Below, in pieces: positions 1 through 6,642 of a stretch of 64,000 bases of DNA (positions within the stretch are counted from its first letter, which is position 1; every line of letters starts with the position of its first letter). The position numbers and the translations under genes were made by a program. Under the pieces are notes generated by a model, which saw only the letters and a program-made list of their open reading frames with translations, did no database searches and was not told the origin of the DNA. This stretch comes from Streptomyces griseoluteus (GTDB taxonomy: Bacteria; Actinomycetota; Actinomycetes; Streptomycetales; Streptomycetaceae): contig JOBE01000040.1 in assembly GCA_000717735.1 (NCBI GenBank), forward strand, positions 1 to 64,000, read 5' to 3'.

Positions 1-129
1 CCCTTGGGGGAGGGAGAGCTGCCAGGTGAGGAGCCGGACGGAGTCGGAACTGAGCCGAGGATGCCGGATGAGCTCGTTCGAGAACTGGGTGAAGGCGCGC
101 GAAGGCGCGTTAAAGTGCCGGTAGATCAC
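1..129 (-). CDS. Helix-turn-helix type protein, N-terminal fragment cut by window edge
   Basis: A reading frame of 43 codons runs from a GTG at 127-129 off the left edge of the window, without a stop. The residues include YRHFNAPSRAFTQ, then NELIRHPRLSSDSVRLLTWQ. This resembles the N-terminus of Streptomyces winged-helix/MarR-like proteins that I recall beginning YRHFN..R.FTQ.SN..IRHPRLS.D.VRLL.WQLSLP. The family call is from memory and only the first 43 residues are visible. The upstream region holds a 10-bp palindrome, CCACTAGTGG (147-156), which could be an operator. The start is uncertain because no good Shine-Dalgarno is visible. It is transcribed away from the graspetide cluster and lies outside the repeat-flanked segment. 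Confidence 0.5.
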   Translation of the reverse strand, partial: MIYRHFNAPSRAFTQFSNELIRHPRLSSDSVRLLTWQLSLPQG

Positions 130-592
130 GGTGGAGGTCCAGTTTCCACTAGTGGTTCAGGCCCTCGCAGACGGGTGCAACCGTCGGCGGGGGCCGTTTT
201 GCGTGAACGTACAGCACGAGGCGTGTCTGGGGAGGCACGTTGAGTGAAGAAGCCCCGTGTGAGTGAAGCCCAGGCCCAAGGGGCGGGCGAGCAGCCTGAC
301 CTCGGGCGCGGCCGCCCTCTTTCCGAGTGTGGCGGCCTCCACCGCCGCGTCAAGGGCGCTCCCTGCGGTCGCGTCGGCTTCGCCGATGGCCTGCGCCCAC
401 CCTTGACCCGGCGGCGGAGGCCGCCTTTTCACACTCGGAGGGCGGCCGGGGGGCGTGGCCACGCGGAGCCCCGGGCAGCGGCTGGGGTTGGCGTGCGTCT
501 GTGGCCCGGTGGGTGGGGGCTTGGTTCGTAGCGGGGGCCGGTGGGCGCACCCCGAGCCGGCCGCAACACCCGACTTCTTAGGGAGGAGCTGG
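130..592. other. Intergenic region containing repeat copy A
   Basis: No convincing gene is seen here. The reading frames that cross it have no ribosome-binding site and no recognisable domain. The only structured element is the hairpin repeat at 302-445. The region separates the truncated HTH-like gene from the 3' end of the graspetide methyltransferase gene. Confidence 0.6.
302..445. repeat. 144-bp hairpin-forming direct repeat, copy A
   Basis: This 144-bp segment recurs at 5295-5438 in the same orientation with 5 mismatches (about 96.5% identity by eye). Each copy is itself an imperfect inverted repeat. The left arm (CCGCCCTC, GAGTGTG, GGCGGCCTCC, CGTCAAGGG) is mirrored by the right arm (CCCTTGACC, GGAGGCCGCC, CACACTC, GAGGGCGG) around a central stretch of roughly 45 bp. 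It looks like a REP/MITE-like element rather than a gene. The two copies bracket the graspetide cluster, its regulator and the HD-domain gene. Confidence 0.85.
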
Positions 593-1720
593 TCAGTTCG
601 GCCAGGTGATGGTCTGTGTGTGCGGGGTGACCGTGATCCGGAAGAGGTCGAGGTCCGGTGATCCGTCCCGCCGCCAGCGGGAGACGTGCTCCTCGATCCG
701 GTCCCACAATCGGTCCGGACCGCCTTGGCGGACGATCCAGCGCTCGCCGTCGCGGGAGTGGCTGGCCCATGACCCCGTGTCGACGTCGATGAGTACGGGG
801 CGTGCCTCGCCACCATCTAGGGAAATCCGCACGAGCTGAGCGTGGGGCGCGGCGAGTTGGGCAACGAACCGGGTGGTCCAGTCGTCCAGGGTCTCGGGGC
901 CGAGGTCGGTTTCGCGTTCCTCACCGTCGTCGAGGTCGGGGAGTACTCCCAGGGACGGCGGGAGGTGGGGGCGGGCCAGCATGAAGGAGACCTGGCCGCT
1001 CAGGAGTCGGCCGTGCGCTGTGCCGTCGTCATCGACGTTGAGGCGGGTGAGTTCTGATGAGTACATCCAGCCGCACACGGTGGCCAAGATCTGGCCGCCG
1101 GGTCTCGTCTGGGCGAGCCAGGCCGGTGGGATCGTCAGGACTCCGCAGGTGGCCACGATCCGGTCGTACGGGCCGCCGTTAGGGTCCCCGGCGAGACCGT
1201 CCCCGACGAGCAGGCGGGGCATGTGTCCCGCGCTGCCGAGGGCGGCACGGGCCCGGAGGGACACGTCCTCGTCGACCTCGACCGAGGTCACGAGGTCGTC
1301 GCCGAGGCGGTGGGAGAGGAGGGCGGTCGAGTAGCCGGTCCCGGTGCCGATCTCCAGGACACGCATGCCGTCCTTCACCTGGAGGTCCTCGAGCATCCGG
1401 ACGACGAGGCTCGGCATGGTGCTGGAGCTGGTGGGGGTCCGGAAGATGCGTCCCTGAATGTCGCCGGGGGCGACCGTCCCCGCGATCTGGGTCACCAGCG
1501 AATCGTCCGTGTACGCGGCCGGGAGCCACGCCGGATCCTCGGCCATCACCGGCTCCCAGCCGGTCGGGCCGTCGCCGTCCACCCGCCGGAAGTAGCCGCC
1601 ACGAAGGAACTCGTGGCGGGGAGTGTCGATCACAGCCTGGCGCCAGCGGGCCGACCGCAGCTGACCACCGGCGGCGATCCGGTCGGCCAAGCCCCGCCGA
1701 AGGGTTTCGTCGTCGCTCAC
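593..1720 (-). CDS. tgmC: Graspetide-system O-methyltransferase, protein-L-isoaspartate methyltransferase-like
   Basis: This is a 375-residue SAM-dependent methyltransferase of the protein-L-isoaspartate (D-aspartate) O-methyltransferase type that accompanies ATP-grasp peptide maturases (the SAV_5885-like family, from memory). Motif I reads VLEIGTGTGYST, and a second conserved segment is YDRIVATCGV. The N-terminal 230 or so residues form the PIMT-like domain. A C-terminal extension of roughly 140 residues goes beyond a minimal PIMT. The GTG start at 1718-1720 overlaps the TGA of tgmB as GTGA, so translation is probably coupled. In characterised relatives (fuscimiditide-type clusters) this enzyme methylates an Asp side chain of the cyclised precursor, which then collapses to aspartimide. 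That reaction is inferred here. It is the last gene of the operon. Confidence 0.9.
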   Translation of the reverse strand: MSDDETLRRGLADRIAAGGQLRSARWRQAVIDTPRHEFLRGGYFRRVDGDGPTGWEPVMAEDPAWLPAAYTDDSLVTQIAGTVAPGDIQGRIFRTPTSSSTMPSLVVRMLEDLQVKDGMRVLEIGTGTGYSTALLSHRLGDDLVTSVEVDEDVSLRARAALGSAGHMPRLLVGDGLAGDPNGGPYDRIVATCGVLTIPPAWLAQTRPGGQILATVCGWMYSSELTRLNVDDDGTAHGRLLSGQVSFMLARPHLPPSLGVLPDLDDGEERETDLGPETLDDWTTRFVAQLAAPHAQLVRISLDGGEARPVLIDVDTGSWASHSRDGERWIVRQGGPDRLWDRIEEHVSRWRRDGSPDLDLFRITVTPHTQTITWPN

Positions 1721-2667
1721 GCAGTCTTCCGTTCCAGAAGGTCGGCCATCGCCGCGACCATGGGCAGCCCCGTCTCCGGTTCCAGCCACGCCCACTGCCC
1801 GGACGGATTGCATTCGAGGAACCACCATTCCCCCCTACGGTCCACCGCGAAGTCGAAAGCGCCGAAGACTAGCCCGAAGTGGTCGAGGTACCGGCGTAGG
1901 GCGTCGGAGATTTCGGGCGGAGGCTCGACCGGGGTGTACGTGAGCCGGTCGTAGTCCGTACGCCAATCCAGCAGCCCGGAGTCGATCCGTACGCTGAACA
2001 CCTGCCGCCCGATGACGGTCACACGGACGTCGGCGACTTTGTCGACGCGGCGCTGGAAGAGGTGCGCGGTGCCGGCGATCCGTTCGTCGATCTGGTCCGT
2101 GGTGACCTCGCCGACCTCGACCGTGCATGACACGCCGTCGAGACGATAGAGGGGCGTCGACAACGGCTTGTAGATGACTGGCCTGTGGGTCTTGGTGAAT
2201 ACGCGGGCAGCATCGGGCTCCGAGGTGATCAACGTCGGCGGCACTCGGAATCCACACCACACGGCGGCGGCGAGTCCGGAGGGTTTGAACTCCGCGTCCC
2301 CGATGCGGTGGGGGTGGTTCACGTACAGGCAGCCGGGTAGCGAGGCGAGGGCGCCTCCAAGGCCGTAGCGTGCCTGGGTGACCGCGAAGCGGGCGTTCTG
2401 CTCGTCGAGGTGGGTGAACGTGAAGCCGGACGGCCGCCGGTAATACAGCGACCGTACGCGGGAGAGTTCGGCGGTTCGAGACGGAGTGGACAGCGTCCCT
2501 GCGAGGCCGTGAGGCCCGAGCGTCGCCGTGAACGACAAGGTGGCGGGGAAGTCCCCGGAGTCGAACCGCACGACCGAGACGCCCCGATCGTGCAGCTCGG
2601 CGATCACCAGGTCGGCTGTGGGGTCGTCGATCATGGTGACGACCAGCACCGGACCGAGGTGGGTCAC
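1717..2667 (-). CDS. tgmB: ATP-grasp peptide maturase (graspetide synthetase)
   Basis: This is a 316-residue ATP-grasp ligase of the family that cross-links Ser/Thr or Lys side chains to Asp/Glu side chains in a precursor peptide (SAV_5884-like, from memory). The N-terminus VLVVTMIDDPTADLV is the typical pre-ATP-grasp fold. The nucleotide/Mg-binding C-terminal half contains VIYKPL, DVRVTVIGRQVFSVRI, FDFAVD and the metal-binding signature FLECNPSGQWAW. The GTG start at 2665-2667 overlaps the TGA of the precursor gene as GTGA. The longer frame that begins upstream reads through the precursor gene in another frame and is rejected. The protein sits between precursor and methyltransferase, as expected for a three-gene graspetide unit. 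Confidence 0.93.
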   Translation of the reverse strand: MTHLGPVLVVTMIDDPTADLVIAELHDRGVSVVRFDSGDFPATLSFTATLGPHGLAGTLSTPSRTAELSRVRSLYYRRPSGFTFTHLDEQNARFAVTQARYGLGGALASLPGCLYVNHPHRIGDAEFKPSGLAAAVWCGFRVPPTLITSEPDAARVFTKTHRPVIYKPLSTPLYRLDGVSCTVEVGEVTTDQIDERIAGTAHLFQRRVDKVADVRVTVIGRQVFSVRIDSGLLDWRTDYDRLTYTPVEPPPEISDALRRYLDHFGLVFGAFDFAVDRRGEWWFLECNPSGQWAWLEPETGLPMVAAMADLLERKTA

Positions 2668-2975
2668 TGGTCGGAGTCGTTCCCGGTATCGCTGTCCCCG
2701 CCACCGGAGCCGCCGCCGCTGGACCCATCGGACGGGTTGCCGGTGTTGGTTCCCGGATTGGTGCCGGTACTGGTGCCGTGCGCCGGCATCTCCAGGGCCT
2801 GTCCGGTGGCGTCGAAGTAGCGCGCCGTCTGGGTGTCCGGGTCGATTTCGGCGCGCGCCCAGAACGGGGCCATGGCCGGGTACGGGGTCATGCGCTGGAC
2901 GCCCCAAGGCGTGGCGGTGGCGTGGCCCATGGGCAGGGGCGTGCCCGTCGGAAGCCGGTCCGTGTGGTGGAACAA
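2664..2975 (-). CDS. tgmA: Graspetide precursor peptide
   Basis: This is a precursor of about 103 residues. The start is TTG at 2973-2975, which has GGAGG five bases upstream; a TTG four codons earlier (2987) would place the Shine-Dalgarno inside the gene. The leader region contains TPWGVQRMTPYP and AEIDPDTQTARYFDATG, which fits the conserved leader of ATP-grasp-modified precursors as I recall it. After MPAHGTSTGTNPGTNTGNP comes a low-complexity tail rich in Thr, Ser, Gly and Asp that ends DSDQ. Thr/Ser hydroxyls and Asp carboxylates are therefore present as possible ester partners, and an SDG step could form aspartimide. Which residues are joined is not visible from sequence. The gene lies immediately upstream of tgmB with overlapping stop and start. 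Confidence 0.88.
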   Translation of the reverse strand: MFHHTDRLPTGTPLPMGHATATPWGVQRMTPYPAMAPFWARAEIDPDTQTARYFDATGQALEMPAHGTSTGTNPGTNTGNPSDGSSGGGSGGGDSDTGNDSDQ

Positions 2976-3018
2976 GGGATCCTCCAAGTTCGGATGGTCG
3001 GATAGCGCGTGGGATGGG

Positions 3019-3228
3019 CTACGGAACAGCGGCGTGGACGTTCTCGGCCGAGGTCGTCCACTCGATGCCGTTCGTGGGCCGGATGTGAGCGACGCGGACC
3101 ACGCGGCCGTCGCTGTGCAGCTCGTGCGTCACGGCCGTCAGTTCTCCTTCGCCCTTGCTGGCGATGTCGCGGACCTGCGTGTGCAGCAAGGGGTGTTGCT
3201 CGTACCCGTCGTGACCGACCGGGTTCAC
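3019..3228 (-). CDS. Small conserved-looking protein of graspetide operon, unknown function
   Basis: A 69-residue protein whose ATG (3226-3228) overlaps the TGA of the preceding 58-residue gene as ATGA, showing translational coupling. It lies 31-43 nt upstream of the precursor gene, depending on the tgmA start. The sequence is hydrophilic and lacks a signal peptide or membrane segment. It contains VRDIASKGEGELTAVTHEL and VRVAHIRPTNGIEW, which suggests a small beta-rich domain. I do not recognise the family. Its position, between the promoter and the precursor, makes an accessory role in the RiPP pathway possible, for example as an escort or partner, but this is only inferred. Confidence 0.7.
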   Translation of the reverse strand: MNPVGHDGYEQHPLLHTQVRDIASKGEGELTAVTHELHSDGRVVRVAHIRPTNGIEWTTSAENVHAAVP

Positions 3229-3401
3229 GTCTTCGCCTCGCGCAGTTGTTCCGCGATCTCGGCGCGCCGCATGAACTTCACCCAGCCGGCAGCCGCACGC
3301 ATGCGGAGCGCCCGGCTGGGGGCGCCCGGGGGCGGGTCGGGGGCGGCGTACGTCCGTCCGCTGGAACCGGGCGCTCTGCGGGGGAGCTCGGGGGTGGCCA
3401 T
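3225..3401 (-). CDS. First gene of graspetide operon, 58-residue protein of unknown function
   Basis: A 58-residue ORF, ATG at 3399-3401, preceded by a good Shine-Dalgarno (GAGAGGAG about 7 nt upstream). It begins MATPELPRRAPGSSG, has a Pro-rich N-terminal half, and ends in a basic helix-like segment (GWVKFMRRAEIAEQLREAKT). No known domain is recognised. Its stop overlaps the start of the next small gene. Because it is the first gene after the divergent promoter region shared with the XRE regulator, it marks the beginning of the five-gene graspetide operon. Confidence 0.65.
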   Translation of the reverse strand: MATPELPRRAPGSSGRTYAAPDPPPGAPSRALRMRAAAGWVKFMRRAEIAEQLREAKT

Positions 3402-3554
3402 AGGCTTTCTCCTCTCTTCGGGCGCATGGACGTCAACATCCGTGACCCATACGGGTGCTGGTTGTTTCCTCGTCTTGAACGTACGGTCGGCGCGCACGCG
3501 GTAGGACTGACTGGCAGTACGTGTTGCGGGGACGGAGCACTCTCGGGAGCCGAC

Positions 3555-4652
3555 ATGGTGAAGCCGCCCGTACGTGGACGTGCGGTTGCTGGAACCGTCG
3601 CGGGATTCCTGCTGCGTGTGGCGCGGGAGAGCGTCCCGCGTACGCAGGCGTCCATGGCGGAAGCGCTGGGCGTCGATCTGGCCACGATGCAGGGGTGGGA
3701 GTCCGGCCGTAGACCGCTTGCGAACGTGAAAGCCGGAGCACTGCTGAACCTGCGACGCCGGCTGGGCACTCTGGGGGCGGAGCTGGGGGTGGTGGGGCTG
3801 TTGGACGCCGCGATGGACGCCGACCAGATCATCAGCGCCGCACTGGAGCCGCCGGACGACATCGGGTTGCACCCACTCGCTTCTTGGGTCCATACCCGGG
3901 ACACCGCCCACATGCTGGCTTGGGCCCTGACCGGAGCGGCGCCCCCAGCACTGGCCGGGCGCATCCCGGCTCCCCGGCGAGGGCCTGCTGCCGCCGCCCC
4001 GCTGCTAGGAGCGGCTAACCGGACGTTGTTCTTCGACCGCCTTCGTCGGACCGCCGAGGTCGCACGGAGACCAGGGGGAGGGGCGCTGCTGCACCGACAG
4101 GCGCTTTACCTCGTCTCGTACGACCGGGGGCCGGAAGCAGCCGCGTGGACGGCACATGCCCTCCACGCCAGGCGGGGTGTTCTTGCCCGCCGGGGATGGT
4201 CGGAGCACTGGGCGGAGGCCCGATCGACCTCAACGGCACTGGCCCGACTGGGCGATCCGCAACCGCTTCTGGACTTCATCGAACGCTCTTTGTCCGGCGA
4301 CGACACGGCTGAGGCGGCGAACCTCAACTACTGGGCTTACTGGCTGGGCGGCGTACGGCTTCCCCAGTCCGATGACCGGTTCATGCAGGACCGGGAGCTA
4401 ACCGGCTGGGACCCCATCACCCTGTTACGTGGGCTCACGTACGGGATGCATCACGCCCCGGGTTACGTCGACTTGTACGCACACACCCTGTGGGCACTGT
4501 TGGCCGCCCACCCGTGGCTTCCCCAGGCGTCACCACGACTTGCACACGACCTGACGCAGCGCACGAGCCAGTTGTTGGACGAGGGTGTCGCTTCCGGAAG
4601 GGCCCGTCACGAACTCGGCACCGTGCATTACGTTTTGCGTGATCGCACCTGA
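3555..4652 (+). CDS. XRE-family helix-turn-helix regulator, graspetide-linked, with TTA codon
   Basis: A 365-residue regulator with an N-terminal helix-turn-helix. The stretch ESVPRTQASMAEALGVDLATMQGWESGRR (residues about 21-49, interrupted here only for naming its key parts TQASMAEALG and VDLATMQGWESGRR) matches the XRE pattern. The remaining 290 or so residues are helical and may bind a ligand or partner; no catalytic motif is visible. The ATG at 3555 follows GGGAG at a normal distance. Codon 291 (4425-4427) is TTA, the rare leucine codon read by bldA tRNA in Streptomyces, so translation should be favoured in developing colonies. It diverges from the graspetide operon across about 150 bp and is the obvious candidate regulator of it. 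The HD-domain gene follows 17 bp downstream. Confidence 0.85.
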   Translation: MVKPPVRGRAVAGTVAGFLLRVARESVPRTQASMAEALGVDLATMQGWESGRRPLANVKAGALLNLRRRLGTLGAELGVVGLLDAAMDADQIISAALEPPDDIGLHPLASWVHTRDTAHMLAWALTGAAPPALAGRIPAPRRGPAAAAPLLGAANRTLFFDRLRRTAEVARRPGGGALLHRQALYLVSYDRGPEAAAWTAHALHARRGVLARRGWSEHWAEARSTSTALARLGDPQPLLDFIERSLSGDDTAEAANLNYWAYWLGGVRLPQSDDRFMQDRELTGWDPITLLRGLTYGMHHAPGYVDLYAHTLWALLAAHPWLPQASPRLAHDLTQRTSQLLDEGVASGRARHELGTVHYVLRDRT

Positions 4653-4669
4653 GAACCGGAGGTCACCAC

Positions 4670-5248
4670 ATGGCAGACGAGACGGCGAACGCCCAGGGCA
4701 CGGCCGGATTCATCTTCGAGATGGGCGTGCTCAAGAACGCCAAGCGGACCGGATGGTGGTTCACCGGGAACAACAACCCCGAGTCGATCGCCGAGCACTC
4801 GTTCCGCGTCGGCGTCATCGGTGCCGTACTGGCCATGATGGAGGGTGTGGACCCGGCCAAGGTCGCCTTGATGTGCCTGTTCCACGACACACAGGAGACC
4901 CGGATCGGGGACATCCCGCACATCGGGCGCCGGTACATCGACGCCGCCACGAATCAGACGGTCACCGCGGATCAGGTTGCCGCCGCGCACCCGGCGGTGA
5001 AGGCCGGGGTGCAGCGTGTCGTGGAGGAGTACGAGGCCAATGACACGCCTGAGGCGATCGTGGCCAAGGACGCGGACAAGCTGGAGTGCCTCGTGCAGGC
5101 CGTGGAGTACCGGGCTCAGGGCAACACGCTGGTCCAGGACTGGATCGACACGTCCCTCAATAGCCTCAAGACGGCGTCGGCGCAGGCTCTCGCCGAGGCT
5201 GCACTCACCATGTCACCGCTGGAATGGCGGAAGACCTTCCTGAGCTGA
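4670..5248 (+). CDS. HD-domain phosphohydrolase (YfbR-like 5'-deoxynucleotidase family)
   Basis: A 192-residue HD-domain protein. The metal-binding residues appear in order: H in AEHSFRVG, HD in CLFHDTQETRIGD, and a distal D in AKDADKLECL. This spacing is that of the YfbR/5'-deoxyribonucleotidase-like HD family. Length is normal for that family. A strong Shine-Dalgarno, GGAGG, precedes the ATG. It lies 17 bp after the XRE gene and is probably co-transcribed with it. Pairing of XRE regulators with small HD-domain proteins is something I recall from Streptomyces genomes. Substrate is unknown, and a link to peptide maturation is not evident. Confidence 0.85.
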   Translation: MADETANAQGTAGFIFEMGVLKNAKRTGWWFTGNNNPESIAEHSFRVGVIGAVLAMMEGVDPAKVALMCLFHDTQETRIGDIPHIGRRYIDAATNQTVTADQVAAAHPAVKAGVQRVVEEYEANDTPEAIVAKDADKLECLVQAVEYRAQGNTLVQDWIDTSLNSLKTASAQALAEAALTMSPLEWRKTFLS

Positions 5249-5556
5249 CGGGCGTCCCGGCCGGGGTTCGGTGGGTGGGCGTTTCTGGTGGGTGTCGGGC
5301 GCGGCCGCCCTCTTTCCGAGTGTGGCGGCCTCCGCCGCCGCGTCAAGGGCGCTCCCTGCGGTCGCGTCGGCTGCGCCGATGGGCTGCGGCCACCCTTGAC
5401 CCGGCGGCGGAGGCCGCCTTTTCACGCTCGGAGGGCGGTCCCACCCGAGGTCCACCGGACACGGCCACCCCAAGGACCCGCCCCTTGCCGGTCACGCCTT
5501 GCGACTCGTGACCGTCGCCGGGCCGGGCCCGTTCGTCTCCGCGTCGCCGCCGATTC
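5249..5556. other. Intergenic region containing repeat copy B
   Basis: No gene is supported here. The region holds the second hairpin repeat (5295-5438) and about 120 bp of featureless DNA before the stop of the DUF1707 gene. The HD-domain gene and the DUF1707 gene are convergent, so the hairpin could also work as a bidirectional terminator. Confidence 0.6.
5295..5438. repeat. 144-bp hairpin-forming direct repeat, copy B
   Basis: Second copy of the element at 302-445, same orientation and same length, with 5 substitutions. The arms again form a long imperfect stem (CCGCCCTC...GGCGGCCTCCGCCGCC against GGCGGCGGAGGCCGCC...GAGGGCGG). The DNA between the two copies is 4,849 bp. It contains exactly the graspetide operon, its regulator and the HD-domain gene. 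Confidence 0.85.
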
Positions 5557-6174
5557 CTAGCCCGGCGTCGGGTTGCTGCGCAGCTTGCGCAGTTCTCGGC
5601 GGCTGGGATGGCGGATGACCACTCCTCCCGCGCCGCCGGACCCGGTGAGCCGGATCAGCGGCGCTCCCGGGAGTCGGTCGGGAGTGGTCTTGTCCGTCAG
5701 GCCGCCGACGCCGGGATCCATGCCGCTGGTCTCCGCGGTCCAGCCGTCGGGGATGACGATCGTGACACCAGATGTCTCCCCGTACGCCTCCACCGCGACC
5801 TCATTGAGGCGGCATTCAACGCGGGTGAAGTCGATCTTCACGCCCCCCACGCCTCCGTGAGCGATCACGTGCCCGGGAACCTCCCAGCGCCCGGGGCCTC
5901 GAGACGCGCCATACATGCCGCCCTTGAGTACCAGCGGCAACTGGCTCCCAGCGGAATTCAGCCTCGGCAAGTCGGCGGTCAGGACGGCCAGCTCGGCCTG
6001 AGTCTTCGACGTCAGCGCCTGCTCCAGGCGCGCATCCAGCTCATCGAGATCGATTCGTCCCTCGGCTGCCGCATCACGCAGCTGCTCCACAACTGCTTCA
6101 CGGTCATCATGGGAGGCGCGGAGCTCGCCTGATGGGGCAGGGCGCGCAGAGGGTTCCGGAGGCTGGGCGGTCAT
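5557..6174 (-). CDS. DUF1707 (SHOCT-like) domain protein with LiaF-like C-terminus
   Basis: A 205-residue protein. Residues about 17-70 (ELRASHDDREAVVEQLRDA, then EGRIDLDELDARLEQAL) form the DUF1707 domain common in Streptomyces. The C-terminal half resembles the LiaF/cell-wall-active antibiotic response domain (VKIDFTRVEC, then GVTIVIPDGW). No membrane segment is visible. Because DUF1707 proteins commonly sit near envelope stress genes, a role in envelope response is plausible but unproven. The ATG at 6172-6174 has no Shine-Dalgarno but has a TATCCT-like -10 about 9 nt upstream, so the mRNA may be leaderless. Confidence 0.8.
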   Translation of the reverse strand: MTAQPPEPSARPAPSGELRASHDDREAVVEQLRDAAAEGRIDLDELDARLEQALTSKTQAELAVLTADLPRLNSAGSQLPLVLKGGMYGASRGPGRWEVPGHVIAHGGVGGVKIDFTRVECRLNEVAVEAYGETSGVTIVIPDGWTAETSGMDPGVGGLTDKTTPDRLPGAPLIRLTGSGGAGGVVIRHPSRRELRKLRSNPTPG

Positions 6175-6590
6175 GATCGCAAGGATAAGCAGTCGGCGGA
6201 CCGGGCGGGCCGCGACTGACCATCTCAAAAACGGCCTGGTACTGCGGAGTTGTCTACCTGTTCCCCTCCACCAGGAGTCACCGGCGGGGCCGAAGGCCGG
6301 CTACTTCGCCTCCCGGGGCCGCTGAGCCGGGGCCGGGCCGCCCCCTTCGACTTCGGCGCACCCCGAGCCGGTCGAGACCGGCCCACTCGTCCCGGCCGCG
6401 AACCGGCCGCTGCGACTTCGTGCGGCAAAGCGGCCGCGGCTACCTCCTCGGTGGCTACCCGCCCGCAGCGGCTTGTCGATCAGGAGGGCTTCCGCGCGCG
6501 CCGCCACGCCGATCGTCGCGCTCCGGGGCGGCAGACTGGGGACACGTAACCGATCATCGGGAAGGTAAGGGGCCGACCCCTGACTGGGCA
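6175..6590. other. Gene-free stretch between DUF1707 gene and hutH
   Basis: About 415 bp without a supported gene. The longest frame (6250-6549) has no ribosome-binding site and atypical composition. The sequence contains several GC-rich short inverted repeats (around 6400-6460) but no clear terminator with a T tract. It presumably holds distal hutH control DNA. Confidence 0.5.
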
Positions 6591-6642
6591 GTGACAAAGT
6601 CACCTAGTGACAGGTCGGTCTTCAGTCCGTAGGCTGCTGAAT
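6591..6642 (+). promoter_or_regulatory. hutH promoter and operator region, probably leaderless
   Basis: A perfect short palindrome GTGACAAAGTCAC (6591-6603) is followed by a further GTGAC half-site (6607-6611). The latter overlaps a -35-like TGACAG (6608-6613). A -10-like TAGGCT follows at 6630-6635 after a 16-bp spacer. The hutH ATG begins at 6643, only 7 nt later, and no Shine-Dalgarno is present, so transcription probably starts at or next to the ATG. The palindrome is well placed for a repressor of histidine utilisation. Confidence 0.6.

Noticed and set aside
302..445. Repeat as a tRNA/att site of an integrative element
   Set aside because: No tRNA cloverleaf, no integrase and no core identity typical of att sites; the element is an imperfect hairpin instead.
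1717..2907. Longer start for the ATP-grasp gene (396 codons)
   Set aside because: The extra N-terminus overlaps the precursor gene in another frame; the GTG overlapping the precursor stop fits family length and coupling.
6250..6549. 99-codon plus-strand frame upstream of hutH
   Set aside because: No Shine-Dalgarno or leaderless promoter, and no recognisable motif; treated as non-coding.
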